Shown: piece after piece, positions 53,120 to 63,068 of the stretch
Numbering within the stretch: the stretch's first letter is position 1
Layout: every line of letters starts with the position of its first letter
Source: Afipia sp.
GTDB lineage: Bacteria > Pseudomonadota > Alphaproteobacteria > Rhizobiales > Xanthobacteraceae
Reading direction: 5' to 3'
Assembly (NCBI GenBank): GCA_024707075.1
Contig: JANQAK010000001.1
Coordinates: 310,001-374,000 of the forward strand
DNA length: 64,000 nucleotides
Translations under genes and position numbers: made by a program
The notes under the pieces: generated by a model
The model's database searches: none
The model's input: the letters and a program-made list of their open reading frames with translations, nothing else
What the model was told of the DNA's origin: nothing

Positions 53120-53320
53120 GTGGACGTGATGACGCGAGCTGACCGCCAAACATTCGGCGTCGTCCCCGCGCAGGTGGGAACCCATAACCACCGAACGTCG
53201 TGGTGATTGCGAAAAGATCGCTCCGGCATCCCCGCTCAATCGAAAACTCAGGGCGTATGGGTCCCCGCCTGCGCGGGGACGACGTAGTAGGATCGCGCGT
53301 AATGCTCACCCCCGCAATCG

Positions 53321-53411
53321 TCATCACCGGGCTTGACCCGGTGATCCATCATCTTCGCAAGAAGCATTGCCCAAAAAGATGGATGGCCGGGTCAAGCCCG
53401 GCCATGACGAA
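53321..53411. repeat. Dispersed GGGCTTGACCCGG palindrome
   Basis: ACCGGGCTTGACCCGGTGAT pairs with GGCCGGGTCAAGCCCGGCC across about 50 bases; same family as 29524-29592. Confidence 0.7.
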
Positions 53412-53474
53412 CCGTGGTTGCGCGGACTAGGTGCCTCACGGTGAGCGCCGTCATCACCGTGAAGCGCAACACTC

Positions 53475-54500
53475 TCACTCCAGATCCTTGCGCGGATTGG
53501 CCGGATGCTGGTCGCGCCATTTCTCCATCAGCGCTTCCAGCTCCGCATCGTTGGCATCGGGCAGCACGATGCGCGTGGTGGCGAACAGGTCGCCGAAACC
53601 GTCCGCGCCCTGCACGCCCTTGATCGGCATGCCCTTGCCCTTCAGCCGGAACGTGCGCCCCGAGGAGGTGTTCTTCGGAATCGACAGCTGCACCGCGCCG
53701 TCCAGCGTCGGCACCCGCACCCGCGCACCGAGCACGGCTTCATACAGCGTGATCGGCAGATCGAGCCGCAGGTCGTTGCCGTCGATCTTGAAATAGGGAT
53801 GCGGCGCGATGTTCACGGTGATCAGCACGTCGCCGGGGCGATGACCGGGCGCGGTCTCGCCCTGCCCCTTGAGGCGGATCTGCTGACCCGCGGTGACGCC
53901 CGCCGGAATCTTGACGTTGAGTTCCTTGCCGGTCGGCAGCCGCACGCGACGCGTCGCGCCGTTCACGGCTTCTTCCAGCGCCACCGTCATGGTGACGGCG
54001 AGATCGAGATCGGCCGCGAACGGCGTGTCGTATTCGAAGGTGCCTGCGCCGCCGCGCGGACCCATGCCCGGACCGCTGCCCATTCCCGCGCCGGCCTGGC
54101 CGCCGAACATGCTCTTCAGAATGTCCTCGAACGCGCCGCCGCCTCCGGTGAATCCGCCGGTTCCCGCGCCCGGCGCGCCGCCGGTGCGGAAGGAATACTC
54201 GAAGCCGCCCGGCCCCGCGCGGCGCGCACCAGCGCCGCCGCCAGGAAAGCCGCCGCCTTCAAAGCCCTGAAACTTCGGTTTGCCCTCGGCGTCGATCTCG
54301 CCGCGATCGAACTGCTTGCGCTTGTCCTCGTCGCCGAGGATTTCGTTCGCGGTGTTCAATTCGGCAAAGCGGTCGGCCGCTTTCGGGTCGCCCTTGTTGG
54401 CATCGGGGTGGTGCTTCTTGGCGAGCTTGCGATAGGCGCTTTTGATCGCCGCAGCGCTGGCACCCCGCTGCACCCCCAGGACCTCATAGGGGTCGCGCAT
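53475..54500 (-). CDS. DnaJ/CbpA-type co-chaperone
   Basis: A 341-residue protein with a J domain in residues 1-68 (MRDPYEVLGVQRGASAAAIK, then HHPDANKGDP with the HPD triad). A glycine/phenylalanine-rich linker runs to about residue 150, followed by the two beta domains of the DnaJ C-terminus (EEAVNGATRRVRLPTGKELN and SIPKNTSSGRTFRLKGKGMP). The zinc-finger repeats (CxxCxGxG) are absent, so it is a class II (CbpA-like) J protein. It stimulates DnaK ATPase and delivers unfolded proteins in the cytoplasm. Confidence 0.94.
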   Translation of the reverse strand: MRDPYEVLGVQRGASAAAIKSAYRKLAKKHHPDANKGDPKAADRFAELNTANEILGDEDKRKQFDRGEIDAEGKPKFQGFEGGGFPGGGAGARRAGPGGFEYSFRTGGAPGAGTGGFTGGGGAFEDILKSMFGGQAGAGMGSGPGMGPRGGAGTFEYDTPFAADLDLAVTMTVALEEAVNGATRRVRLPTGKELNVKIPAGVTAGQQIRLKGQGETAPGHRPGDVLITVNIAPHPYFKIDGNDLRLDLPITLYEAVLGARVRVPTLDGAVQLSIPKNTSSGRTFRLKGKGMPIKGVQGADGFGDLFATTRIVLPDANDAELEALMEKWRDQHPANPRKDLE

Positions 54501-54666
54501 TCGTCAGATCTCCTTGCAGGAATTCAGAACAGGAATTTGGGCCGAACAGCCCTTTGCCTTCATTTGGGGTTTTCGTGACATTCCCGCAACGGGTTTATCA
54601 CGCGGTTTATCCCTTGGCGGCGTCAAAACTGCGATGCGCGCGGCGGTTCTGGCCGCTGTGAAGCCT

Positions 54667-55187
54667 TCAACTTCGCTTCCACGGCTTCAGGTGGCGAATT
54701 TCCCAAGGCCCCTTGCCCTGCTGGCAGGCTTCGCCCTGCAACCAGCCTTCATTGGCGCCGCGCACGTAACTGGCGAGGAAATCCCGGCAGGTGCGGCCCT
54801 CATTGGTATAGGTCGACGCCAGCGGCGTCACCGAGCCGCGCGCGCCGGTCTCGGGATTTTCCCACGGCTGGCTGACGTCCTTCTGGCCGCGGGTCAGCAC
54901 GTCGGAGGCCGCGTTGCGGGCCAGCGCCAGATCGGCATCGGTCAGATTGGTGTCGTCATGGGAGCGGATAATCGGGCCGATGGAGCCGGTGACATCGGAC
55001 GCATCGTCCTTCTTGGGCTCCTTGCTGAACATGGTCCCCATGCTGCACCCCCCGCGGCACACCCGACGGCCACCAGCGTGGCGGCTGTGACAAGCCGGGC
55101 GATCGGCGATAGGCCGCGGCCCTCGTGTACCCTATATAGGGAACGCTCGAGAACACGCTTGGCACTGAAAGGCGCCAGGATACGCAA
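54667..55187 (-). pseudogene. Surface lipoprotein of RT0821/Lpp0805 type, frameshifted in a G6 run
   Basis: Two frames encode one product. The upstream frame gives a signal-peptide-like LVTAATLVAVGCAAGG, while the mature part CSMGTMFSKEPKKDDASDV and the conserved end CRDFLASYVRGANEGWLQGEAC is in another frame. Reading the coding-strand G6 run near 55054-55059 as G7 gives AVGCAAGGCSMGTMF with a lipobox Cys. The start codon is uncertain (a TTG at 55187 opens the frame). Relatives are small outer-membrane or surface lipoproteins of unknown role. Confidence 0.65.
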
Positions 55188-55202
55188 CCGGATACTCCAG
55201 AC

Positions 55203-55844
55203 ATGAACGGTCCAGAAACCATCAAAACCCCAGGTGAGTTAATTTCCGGTGATTTCACCGCCGCCGGGGAGCCTTTTGAGCTGTTTGCCACATGGTTTGC
55301 CGAGGCCGTGAAGTCCGAGCCCAACGATCCCAACGCCATGGCGCTGGCCACCGTGGACCCGGATGGGCTGCCCGACGTGCGCATGGTGCTGCTGAAGGGC
55401 TACGACGCGGACGGTTTCGTGTTCTACAGCCACATCGACAGCGCCAAGGGCCGCGAACTGGCCGCCACCCCCAAGGCCGCCCTCCTGTTCCACTGGAAAT
55501 CGTTGCGCCGGCAGGTCCGCATCCGTGGGCCCGTCAGCCGCGTGACCGACGCCGAGGCCGACGCCTATTTCGCCACCCGGCCGAAGCAGGCGCAGATCGG
55601 CGCGTGGGCCAGCAAGCAGTCGCAGCCGCTGGAAAGCCGCATGGCGTTCGAGAAGGCCATCGCGCTCAATGCTGCGAAGTACGCCATCGGCGAGGTCCCC
55701 CGCCCTCCCGGCTGGAACGGCTGGCGCATCGCGCCGCAGCGGTTCGAATTCTGGCACGACCGCCCCTTCCGCCTGCACGACCGGATCGAATTCCGCCGCG
55801 CCGCGCCGGATGCGGCGTGGGCCAAAACGCGGCTCTATCCGTAA
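55203..55844 (+). CDS. pdxH: Pyridoxamine/pyridoxine 5'-phosphate oxidase
   Basis: A 213-residue protein with the full family pattern: [40 protein letters not shown] (FMN and substrate site), [36 protein letters not shown], and the C-terminal [15 protein letters not shown] with the invariant Arg-Leu-His. It uses FMN and oxygen to make pyridoxal 5'-phosphate, the last step of vitamin B6 synthesis and salvage. Followed 45 bases later by an SDR gene on the same strand. Confidence 0.95.
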   Translation: MNGPETIKTPGELISGDFTAAGEPFELFATWFAEAVKSEPNDPNAMALATVDPDGLPDVRMVLLKGYDADGFVFYSHIDSAKGRELAATPKAALLFHWKSLRRQVRIRGPVSRVTDAEADAYFATRPKQAQIGAWASKQSQPLESRMAFEKAIALNAAKYAIGEVPRPPGWNGWRIAPQRFEFWHDRPFRLHDRIEFRRAAPDAAWAKTRLYP

Positions 55845-55888
55845 CCAAAATTCCCTGAACGCCAACGCCAAAGGCGAGACCTCATTCC

Positions 55889-56653
55889 ATGCCGACTTCA
55901 ACGCACGTCGATCCCAACGCGCCGAGGCGCACGCTGCTGCTGACCGGCGCCAGCCGCGGCATCGGCCATGCCACCGTGATCCGCTTTTCCAGCGCGGGCT
56001 GGCGCGTCATCACCTGCTCGCGACATCCGTTTCCCGAGCAATGCCCGTGGGACGCCGGCCCCGAGGATCACATCCAGGTCGATCTCGCGGATCACAAGGA
56101 CACTGCACGCGCCATCGATGAAATCCGCGAGCGGCTCGACGGCGGCGCGCTGCATGCGCTGGTCAACAACGCGGCGATCTCGCCGAAGGGCGACGGTGGC
56201 GCGCGGATGGGTTCGATCGACACCGATGTCGATGTCTGGAGCCATGTGTTTCGCGTCAACTTCTTCGCGCCGGTGATGCTCGCGCGCGGATTGATCGAAG
56301 AGCTGAAGGCGGCGAAGGGATCGGTGGTGAACGTCACCTCGATTGCGGGATCGCGCGTGCATCCGTTCGCGGGCGCGGCCTATGCCACCTCGAAGGCAGC
56401 GCTCGCCTCATTGACACGCGAGATGGCGTCGGACTTCGGCCGCGTCGGCGTGCGCGTCAACGCGATCGCGCCCGGCGAGATCGACACCTCGATCCTGTCC
56501 CCGGGCACCGACAAGATCGTCGAGAGCCAGATCCCGATGCATCGTCTCGGCACACCGGACGAGGTGGCGAAGATTATCTACGTGCTGTGCACGGAGACGA
56601 GTTCCTATGTGAACGGCGCGGAGATTCACATCAATGGCGGCCAGCACGTCTGA
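55889..56653 (+). CDS. Short-chain dehydrogenase/reductase
   Basis: A 254-residue SDR with the dinucleotide motif TGASRGIGHATVI, NNAAI, the catalytic Ser (NVTSIAGS) and Tyr-x3-Lys (YATSKAA), and the C-terminal GGQHV end. Classical SDRs reduce ketones or oxidise alcohols with NAD(P)H. Substrate unknown. Probably co-transcribed with pdxH; a bidirectional terminator follows. Confidence 0.92.
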   Translation: MPTSTHVDPNAPRRTLLLTGASRGIGHATVIRFSSAGWRVITCSRHPFPEQCPWDAGPEDHIQVDLADHKDTARAIDEIRERLDGGALHALVNNAAISPKGDGGARMGSIDTDVDVWSHVFRVNFFAPVMLARGLIEELKAAKGSVVNVTSIAGSRVHPFAGAAYATSKAALASLTREMASDFGRVGVRVNAIAPGEIDTSILSPGTDKIVESQIPMHRLGTPDEVAKIIYVLCTETSSYVNGAEIHINGGQHV

Positions 56654-56676
56654 GCACCAGCATCCGCAAACGAAAA

Positions 56677-56710
56677 GAGCGGAGCCAACGCTCCGCTCCT
56701 TTGTTTAAGT
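56677..56710. terminator. Bidirectional terminator between SDR and ohr
   Basis: A perfect 9-bp stem (GAGCGGAGC, loop CAAC) with AAAA before and CTTTGTTT after serves convergent genes on both strands. Confidence 0.8.
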
Positions 56711-56722
56711 CCGGCAGCGTAA

Positions 56723-57148
56723 TCAGACGACGTTGAGCTTCACATCGACATTGCCGCGGGTGGCGTTCGAATACGGGCACACCTGATGCGCCTTGGCGAC
56801 GAGGGCTTCGGCATCAGCCTTGGCGAGGCCCGGCAGCGAGATGGTCAACGCGATGTCGAGGCCGAAGCCGCCTTCCGAGCGCGGGCCGATGCCGACATCG
56901 GCCGTCACCGTGGTATCGGCAGGAACCTTCGGACCGCCCTGTGCGGCGACCGCCTTCATCGCGCCGATGAAGCACGCGGAATAACCCGCCGCGAACAGTT
57001 GCTCGGGATTGTTGCCCGGTCCGCCGCCTCCACCGAGTTCCTTCGGGGTCGACAGGCTAACCTGAAACGAGCCGTCGGTGGTCGAGGCTTTGCCGTCACG
57101 ACCGCCGGTGGCAGTGGCCTGGGTGCGGTAGAGAACTTTCACGGACAT
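56723..57148 (-). CDS. ohr: Organic hydroperoxide resistance protein (Ohr)
   Basis: ATG 57148 is preceded by AAGGAGA; the longer frame upstream is not coding. The product is 141 residues of the OsmC/Ohr fold. Both redox cysteines are present: GYSACFIGAMKAVAAQ and HQVCPYSNATRGNVDV. It is a lipoylated-protein-dependent thiol peroxidase that reduces fatty-acid and other organic hydroperoxides. Divergent from its repressor gene ohrR, with two palindromic sites between. Confidence 0.96.
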   Translation of the reverse strand: MSVKVLYRTQATATGGRDGKASTTDGSFQVSLSTPKELGGGGGPGNNPEQLFAAGYSACFIGAMKAVAAQGGPKVPADTTVTADVGIGPRSEGGFGLDIALTISLPGLAKADAEALVAKAHQVCPYSNATRGNVDVKLNVV

Positions 57149-57240
57149 GGGATGTCTCCTTGGGTGGGTGGGTGGGTGGGTGGTCGGGGTGGACCCGGTC
57201 AGCCTCAGGCTGACCCTTTTTGGGAATTGAACAAGGCGAT

Positions 57241-57321
57241 TTATATCGTACACGATATAATCGTGCAACATATATTTAGCAGACGAGCCATGCAAAAATG
57301 CGTTGCACGATTCAATCGTGC
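57241..57321. promoter_or_regulatory. Two palindromic operators in the ohr-ohrR intergenic region
   Basis: TTATATCGT-AC-ACGATATAA (57241-57260) is a perfect 9+2+9 palindrome. GCACGATT-C-AATCGTGC (57305-57321) is a perfect 8+1+8 palindrome. They share ATCGT half-sites and lie between the divergent genes, as expected for OhrR-controlled promoters. Confidence 0.65.
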
Positions 57322-57378
57322 GCGCCTTAAATGACGTCGTGATGATCCGCGCCGGATCGAGCCGCTTGAGGATGGGCC

Positions 57379-57837
57379 ATGGCCAGCCAACCAAACCCCG
57401 ACGATCTGCTGAAGGTCGACAATTTCATCTGCTTCGCGCTGTACTCGGCGGGGCATGCCTTCACACGGCTTTACAAGCCGCTGCTCGATCCGCTCGGCCT
57501 GACCTATCCGCAGTATCTGGTGATGGCCGTGCTCTGGGAAAAAGACGATCAGCCGGTCGGCGAGATCGGCGAAAAGCTGCTGCTGGAATCGAGCACGCTG
57601 ACCCCGCTGCTCAAGCGCCTTGAGACAGCGGGCATGGTGCGCCGCACGCGCGACCGCGACGACGAGCGCGTGGTGCGTATCCGATTGACGCCCGAAGGGG
57701 CCGCGCTGAAACAAAAGGCGCTCGGCATTCCGGCCGCGATCGGCTGCTCCACGTCGCTCTCAATTCCGGACGTGGTGAAACTGACCGGCGAGATCAAGGC
57801 GCTTCGCAAGAAACTGCTCGCGGCGCAGGCTGCTTGA
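57379..57837 (+). CDS. ohrR: MarR-family peroxide-sensing repressor (OhrR)
   Basis: A 152-residue winged-helix MarR protein. The peroxide-sensing Cys is at position 18 (DNFICFALYSAG), next to the conserved Tyr positions, and a second Cys at 123 (AAIGCSTS) fits the two-cysteine OhrR type, which forms a disulphide on oxidation. Recognition helix region: SSTLTPLLKRLETAGMVRR. It represses ohr until organic peroxide oxidises it. Divergent pairing with ohr supports the assignment. Confidence 0.93.
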   Translation: MASQPNPDDLLKVDNFICFALYSAGHAFTRLYKPLLDPLGLTYPQYLVMAVLWEKDDQPVGEIGEKLLLESSTLTPLLKRLETAGMVRRTRDRDDERVVRIRLTPEGAALKQKALGIPAAIGCSTSLSIPDVVKLTGEIKALRKKLLAAQAA

Positions 57838-57857
57838 AGCGCGGGTGAATCGGAAGC

Positions 57858-57972
57858 CATCACCCTGAGGTGCGCGGCTCTTAACCCTGAGGTGCGCGGC
57901 TCTTACCGCGCCTCGAAGGGCGACGGCGATCCTTCGAGGCTCGGGCTCTGCCCTCGCACCTCAGGATGACGC
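57858..57972. repeat. Dispersed CCCTGAGGTGCG / CCTTCGAGG repeat, tandem copies
   Basis: Two CCCTGAGGTGCGCGGCTCTTA units in tandem, then an inverted ATCCTTCGAGGCTCG ... CGCACCTCAGGATGACG unit, between ohrR and ku. Same family as 26723-26769. Confidence 0.72.
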
Positions 57973-58000
57973 CGTCGATTGAATCTCATTTCATCTCGTC

Positions 58001-58876
58001 CTAACTCGCCTTGCGATGTCGCGCCGTCGAGCGCGCTGCTTTCTTGGGCGCACGCCGCGGCGCGGTGCGGGTTGAGCGCGCCGGACGCGATGGCGTTGCC
58101 CGCCCCTTCAGACTCTGCTTCAGCGCATCCATCAGGTTGATGACGTTGCCGGTTTTCTCGGGACGCTCCGGCGCCTTGATGGTCTTGCCGGCGGCCTTCT
58201 GCCTGACCAGCTTCTTCAGCGCGTTTTCATACTCATCCTCGAACTTCGAGGCATCGAAGTGCGATGCCTTGGTATCGAGGATATGCGAGGCAAGCTCGAT
58301 CATGTCCTTGGAGATTTTCGGCGTCTTGATGTCGCCGAAAAAATCTTCCTCATCGCGAACTTCATAAGCATAGCGCAGCGTGGTGGCGAGTAGCCCCTTG
58401 CCAAGCGGTTCAATGGCGACGAGCCGTTCGCGGTTGGACAGCACGACGCGGGCCAGCGCCACGCGGTCCTGATCCTTCATGGCATCACGGATTACCGCGA
58501 AAGCGTCGGCACCGTTCTTGCCGTCCGGCACCAGATAGTACGGGCTATCGAGATAACGCCGATCGATCTCGTCGCGCGGCACGAAATTGTCGATGTCGAT
58601 GGTGTGGTTGCTTTCAAGCTGCACCGCGTCGAGTTCTTCCTTCCCGATCGGGACGTACTCGCCCTTGGCGACTTCGTAGCCGCGGCCCTTCTGTTCCTTC
58701 TCGACCACCTCGCCGGTTTCGGAATCCACCATCTGCTGCTTCAACCGATTGCCGGTTTCGGTGTTGATCATGTGAAACCGGGTGCGGTCGACGGTGGTCG
58801 AAGCCGGATAGAGCGCCACCGGACACGTCACCAGCGACAGTTTCAGCGAACCCTTCCAATACGCACGCGGCAACAT
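58001..58876 (-). CDS. ku: Ku protein (chromosomal copy)
   Basis: A 291-residue bacterial Ku with the canonical start [25 protein letters not shown]. The core has [24 protein letters not shown] and [19 protein letters not shown], and the lysine/arginine-rich tail ([16 protein letters not shown]) binds DNA and LigD. It forms a homodimer ring on double-strand break ends. Divergent from ligD, the classic bacterial NHEJ pair. The element-borne Ku at 15470 shares the layout but differs widely in sequence. Confidence 0.96.
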   Translation of the reverse strand: MLPRAYWKGSLKLSLVTCPVALYPASTTVDRTRFHMINTETGNRLKQQMVDSETGEVVEKEQKGRGYEVAKGEYVPIGKEELDAVQLESNHTIDIDNFVPRDEIDRRYLDSPYYLVPDGKNGADAFAVIRDAMKDQDRVALARVVLSNRERLVAIEPLGKGLLATTLRYAYEVRDEEDFFGDIKTPKISKDMIELASHILDTKASHFDASKFEDEYENALKKLVRQKAAGKTIKAPERPEKTGNVINLMDALKQSLKGRATPSRPARSTRTAPRRAPKKAARSTARHRKAS

Positions 58877-58981
58877 CACTGGTCTCCTGCCCTCAATGGA
58901 TTTACAGTTGGAACTTCAACGGCGGTGCCGGGTTTTGGTTCCTGGGGCGCGGCCCCGTGCGTTTGCATAGTGGGATGTCCC

Positions 58982-61696
58982 GTGGCCCTCAAAAGTCTCA
59001 AAACCTACCGGACAAAACGTGACTTTACGAAAACCTCGGAGCCGAGCGGCAAGATTGCCGTGGCGGCCTCCAAGGCGCGACGCTTCGTCATCCAGAAACA
59101 CGACGCCACCCGCCTGCACTACGACCTGCGGCTCGAATATGGCGGCGTGTTCAAATCCTGGGCGGTGACGCGCGGCCCCTCGCTCGATCCGAAGGACAAG
59201 CGCCTCGCGGTCGAGGTCGAGGATCATCCGCTCGACTACGGCGATTTCGAAGGCACCATTCCCAAGGGCCAATACGGCGGCGGTACCGTCATGGTGTGGG
59301 ACCGCGGCTACTGGCTGTCGGACGATCCCGAGCAAGACTTCAGGAAAGGCGATCTCAAGTTCGCACTGGAGGGCGAGAAGCTGCACGGCGAATGGGTGCT
59401 GGTGCGGATGAAAAGCGACCGCACCGGCGGCAAGCGCACCAACTGGCTGCTGATCAAGCATCGTGACGAATATGCGCGCGAAGGCAAAAAGAACGACATC
59501 CTCGACAACGACACATCGGCCGCGTCAGGGCGCACGATGGAGCAGATCGCCGCAGGCAAGGGCCGCGCACCGAAGCCGTTCATGCTGAAGGCATCGACGC
59601 GCGCAAAGGCTGCGCAGGTCTGGGATTCGAACACGGGACTTGCCGCGGACAAACGCGACAAGAAAAGCGCACCGAAGCCAGCGAAGCAGCCCGCAAGGAA
59701 AGCTACGGTCGCACGGCTGAGGAGCAAGGTTGCGACCAAAAGCGCCGCGGTGAAAAGCGCGAGACGCACGGCAAAGCTACCCGACTTCGTCGCGCCGGAA
59801 CTTTGCACGTCGGTGGATCGGCCGCCGGCGGGCGACGGCTGGGTACACGAGATCAAGTTCGACGGCTATCGCATCCAGATGCGGATCGAGAACGGCGAAG
59901 TCTCGCTCAAGACACGCAAGGGTCTCGACTGGACTGATAAATTTTCCGCCATCGCCAGGGAAGCCGGCAAACTCCCCGACGCCACTATCGACGGCGAGAT
60001 CGTGGCCCTCGATCACAACGGCCATCCGAGTTTTGCATCGATGCAGGCCGCGCTCTCCGACGGCAAGACGGATGATCTGGTCTTCTTCGCATTCGACCTG
60101 CTGTTCACCAAGGGTGAGGATCTGCGGAAATTGCCGCTGTCCGAGCGCAAGCAAAGGCTGCAAGCGCTGCTCGACGGCAAGCGCAAGCACGACGAAGGCG
60201 TGATCCGTTATGTCGAGCACTTCGAGACCGGCGGCGACGCCATTCTGCAATCGGCCTGCAAACTGTCGCTCGAAGGCATCGTGTCGAAGAAAGCGTCCGC
60301 GCCCTATCGCTCCGGCCGCTCCGGGAGCTGGACCAAGGCCAAGTGCCGCGCCGGACACGAGGTCGTCATCGGCGGCTGGAAAAGCAACGGAGGAAAATTT
60401 CGCTCGCTGATGGTCGGCGTGCCCCGCGGCGATCATCTCGCGTATGTCGGCGTGGTCGGCACCGGTTATGGTCAGGCTGTCGTGAAACGCATCATGCCCG
60501 AGTTGAAAGCCAACGCGGCGGCCAAAAACCCGTTCGGCGGCAACAACGTGCCGAAGAAAACCTCGGAAATGCATTGGCTGAAACCAGAACTGGTCGCAGA
60601 GATCGAGTTCGAAGGATTCACAGGCGACGGCATGGTGCGGCAGGCCGCGTTCAAGGGTCTGCGCAAGGACAAGCCGGCGAGCGAAGTGATCGCGGACAAG
60701 CCGGTCAAAACCGAAATCGCGGAGCCGTCGGCCAAATCATCCACACGCCGAAAATCCAGGGCGGCGGCGGCAAAGGCATCATCCGTTAAAAGCGGCGGCT
60801 CGACCGTGATGGGGGTCGTCATCTCCAGGCCCGACAAGGCGATGTGGCCCGATGGCGGCGATGGCGAGCCGGTGACCAAGCTCGATCTGGCGCAGTACAT
60901 GGAGCAGGTCGGCGACTGGCTTATCCCTCATATCAAGGGCCGGCCCTGCTCGATCATCCGTGCGCCGGACGGCATCGGCGGCGAGAAATTCTTCCAGCGC
61001 CATGCGATGCCCGGGATGTCGAACCTGATCGGCCTCGTGAAAATCCCGGGCGACCGCAAACCCTATGTGCAGATCGATCGCGTCGAGGGCCTTATTGCCG
61101 CTGCGCAGATCGGCGGCCTTGAACTCCATCCGTGGAATTGCGCACCGGACGAACCCGACGTGCCGGGGCGGCTGGTGTTCGATCTCGACCCCTCTCCCGA
61201 TGTTGCGTTCAGTGCCGTTGTCGATGCCGCGCGCGACATGCGCGAACGGCTGACGGCGCTGGGCCTCGAAAGCTTCTGCAAGACCACCGGCGGCAAGGGG
61301 CTTCATGTCGTCACACCGCTGAAGGATGCGAAGAAGGATCGCATCGATTGGAAGGCCGCAAAGGCCTTCGCGCAGGCCGTCTGCAAGCAGATGGCCGCGG
61401 ACAGTCCGGAGCACTACCTGCTCAACATGTCGAAGAAGCAGCGCAAGGGAAAAATTTTCCTCGATTATCTGCGCAATGACCGGATGGCGACGGCGGTGGC
61501 ACCACTCTCGCCGCGCGCTCGCGACGGCGCACCAGTCTCCATGCCGGTGACGTGGGCGCAGGTGCGCAGCGATCTCGATCCGAAAAAATTCACGCTGCGC
61601 ACGGTGCCGACGCTGATCTCAAGAACCAAGGCATGGGCGGACTACGACAAAGCGGCGAGATCGATCAAGGCCGCGATTGCAAAACTCGGAAAATAA
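58982..61696 (+). CDS. ligD: Multifunctional DNA ligase LigD
   Basis: The start is GTG 58982 ([15 protein letters not shown]). The 904-residue product carries three domains: a 3'-phosphoesterase (about 30-190; [21 protein letters not shown] with the metal His), an ATP-dependent ligase (about 270-560; nucleotidyl Lys292 in [10 protein letters not shown]), and a C-terminal polymerase/primase (about 620-900; LVFDLDPSP). A linker around residues 195-260 is low-complexity. This order (phosphoesterase, ligase, polymerase) is that of Pseudomonas-type LigD. It repairs double-strand breaks together with Ku. Confidence 0.96.
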   Translation: MALKSLKTYRTKRDFTKTSEPSGKIAVAASKARRFVIQKHDATRLHYDLRLEYGGVFKSWAVTRGPSLDPKDKRLAVEVEDHPLDYGDFEGTIPKGQYGGGTVMVWDRGYWLSDDPEQDFRKGDLKFALEGEKLHGEWVLVRMKSDRTGGKRTNWLLIKHRDEYAREGKKNDILDNDTSAASGRTMEQIAAGKGRAPKPFMLKASTRAKAAQVWDSNTGLAADKRDKKSAPKPAKQPARKATVARLRSKVATKSAAVKSARRTAKLPDFVAPELCTSVDRPPAGDGWVHEIKFDGYRIQMRIENGEVSLKTRKGLDWTDKFSAIAREAGKLPDATIDGEIVALDHNGHPSFASMQAALSDGKTDDLVFFAFDLLFTKGEDLRKLPLSERKQRLQALLDGKRKHDEGVIRYVEHFETGGDAILQSACKLSLEGIVSKKASAPYRSGRSGSWTKAKCRAGHEVVIGGWKSNGGKFRSLMVGVPRGDHLAYVGVVGTGYGQAVVKRIMPELKANAAAKNPFGGNNVPKKTSEMHWLKPELVAEIEFEGFTGDGMVRQAAFKGLRKDKPASEVIADKPVKTEIAEPSAKSSTRRKSRAAAAKASSVKSGGSTVMGVVISRPDKAMWPDGGDGEPVTKLDLAQYMEQVGDWLIPHIKGRPCSIIRAPDGIGGEKFFQRHAMPGMSNLIGLVKIPGDRKPYVQIDRVEGLIAAAQIGGLELHPWNCAPDEPDVPGRLVFDLDPSPDVAFSAVVDAARDMRERLTALGLESFCKTTGGKGLHVVTPLKDAKKDRIDWKAAKAFAQAVCKQMAADSPEHYLLNMSKKQRKGKIFLDYLRNDRMATAVAPLSPRARDGAPVSMPVTWAQVRSDLDPKKFTLRTVPTLISRTKAWADYDKAARSIKAAIAKLGK

Positions 61697-62671
61697 TCAG
61701 AGCCACCGCTTCCACTTGAAAAACACATACGGCCCTATCGCCGCAAGCAGCATCCCAAGCAGTGCGAGCGGATAACCCCAGGGATGCTCCAGTTCCGGCA
61801 TCGCCTTGAAATTCATGCCGTAGATCGACGCGATCAGCGTCGGTGGCATCAGAACCACCGCCATCACCGAGAACAGCTTGATGATGTTGTTCTGCTCGAG
61901 ATTGACCACGCCGAGCATGGCGTCGAGCACAAAGGTGATCTTGTTCGACAGATACGAGGCGTGATCGGTCAGCGAGGAGACGTCGCGCTGCTGGGTCTTG
62001 AACTGCGCCTTCTGTTCCTTGCTCCAGCGGCTGGTGTCGGTTTCAACCAGAACAAACGAGATCAGGCGTCCGATCGAGACCAGACTCTCGCGTACTTTGG
62101 ACGTGAGGTCGCCCTTCTTGCCGATGGTCAGAAGGATCTGCGAATAGGTTCGCGCATGGCCGCGTTCGGCGGACGGTTCGAAAATCTGCGACGAGACGCT
62201 GTCGACGTCGGCGCCCGCGCGCTCGAGAATATCGGCGCAGCGATCGATCACGCCGTCGAGCAGTTCGAGCAGGATAGCGTCGCCGGTGATGTTGGGCGCG
62301 CAGGTGCGCGCGAGTTTCGCGGCGATCAGCGCGAACGGCTTCGGCTCGTCGTAGCGCACGGTGACGAGACGGTGCTCGGTGAGGATGAAGGTCACCGGGC
62401 TGGTGCGCGGGGCCTGCGAATCCGCCGCGCACATCAGCGTGGCGGTCATGTAGCGCGCGCCGTTCTCGATGTAGAGACGGCTGGATGCCTCGATCTCCTG
62501 CATGTCCTCGCGGGTCGGAATCTCGATGCCGACCAGCCTTTCCACCGCCTTATCCTCGCCGGGCGACGGCGTCTTCAGGTCGATCCAGATCGCTTCCGGC
62601 GGCAACGCATCGGCCTCGACGTTGTCGAGCTTTTTCAGCGCGGATGCGGTGGGAACGAAGACAGACAGCAT
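61697..62671 (-). CDS. corA: CorA family magnesium/cobalt transporter
   Basis: ATG 62671 with GGGAG upstream; 324 residues. The N-terminal cytoplasmic domain (MLSVFVPTASALKKLDNVEA) is followed by long helices. Two C-terminal membrane helices carry the pore signature SIYGMNFKAMPEL (the GMN motif). It forms a pentameric Mg2+ channel in the inner membrane. No Mg2+ riboswitch is evident in the upstream sequence. Confidence 0.94.
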   Translation of the reverse strand: MLSVFVPTASALKKLDNVEADALPPEAIWIDLKTPSPGEDKAVERLVGIEIPTREDMQEIEASSRLYIENGARYMTATLMCAADSQAPRTSPVTFILTEHRLVTVRYDEPKPFALIAAKLARTCAPNITGDAILLELLDGVIDRCADILERAGADVDSVSSQIFEPSAERGHARTYSQILLTIGKKGDLTSKVRESLVSIGRLISFVLVETDTSRWSKEQKAQFKTQQRDVSSLTDHASYLSNKITFVLDAMLGVVNLEQNNIIKLFSVMAVVLMPPTLIASIYGMNFKAMPELEHPWGYPLALLGMLLAAIGPYVFFKWKRWL

Positions 62672-63068
62672 GGGCGACTCCCGGAATCTCTTTCTAGGAC
62701 AACGTGTCGTCCATCCGATCTCAAAGCGCAAATCTTTCTGGTGTCCCGCCAGTGTTCCGCGGCAGCGGCGTGACATTCAACTGTCATGAAGGGCCGCACC
62801 GGATACGCCCGGACATCGCCGGTCAGGCAGGACGCTTCAGAAGGAGTGCATGGAATAAGCAGTGCCAGATGGCCGATCCCGACCGGATCCGCAAACCATC
62901 CGGCAGTGCGGCGTCAAAGCCACAGGTCCGGGATCATGTTGCGAGATCACCGGAGAATGACTGGAATTGCAGCCGGATATGGCGATTATGGACTGGCGCT
63001 AGACAGAAGTCCGCCATAAATACCATGTGACCGAGTGACGCGCGCCACGCACCGACCGGAAACCCTTG

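Larger units (their letters stand above)
52106..53474. other. 1.37-kb gene-free region dense in dispersed repeats
   Basis: No convincing gene is visible. The contents are: a TAGCCCGGATGGAGCGCAG repeat (52258-52290); a GTCATTCCGGGACGCG palindrome family at 52363-52466 and again at 52999-53119; facing CGTCCCCGCGCAGG copies at 53158-53190 and 53255-53285; and a GGGCTTGACCCGGTGATCC palindrome at 53321-53411. Between them, 52480-52960 is a roughly 480-base stretch with strongly G+C-rich, stem-prone sequence. My impression is that it is a conserved intergenic sequence in this bacterial group, but I cannot verify that here. Confidence 0.55.
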
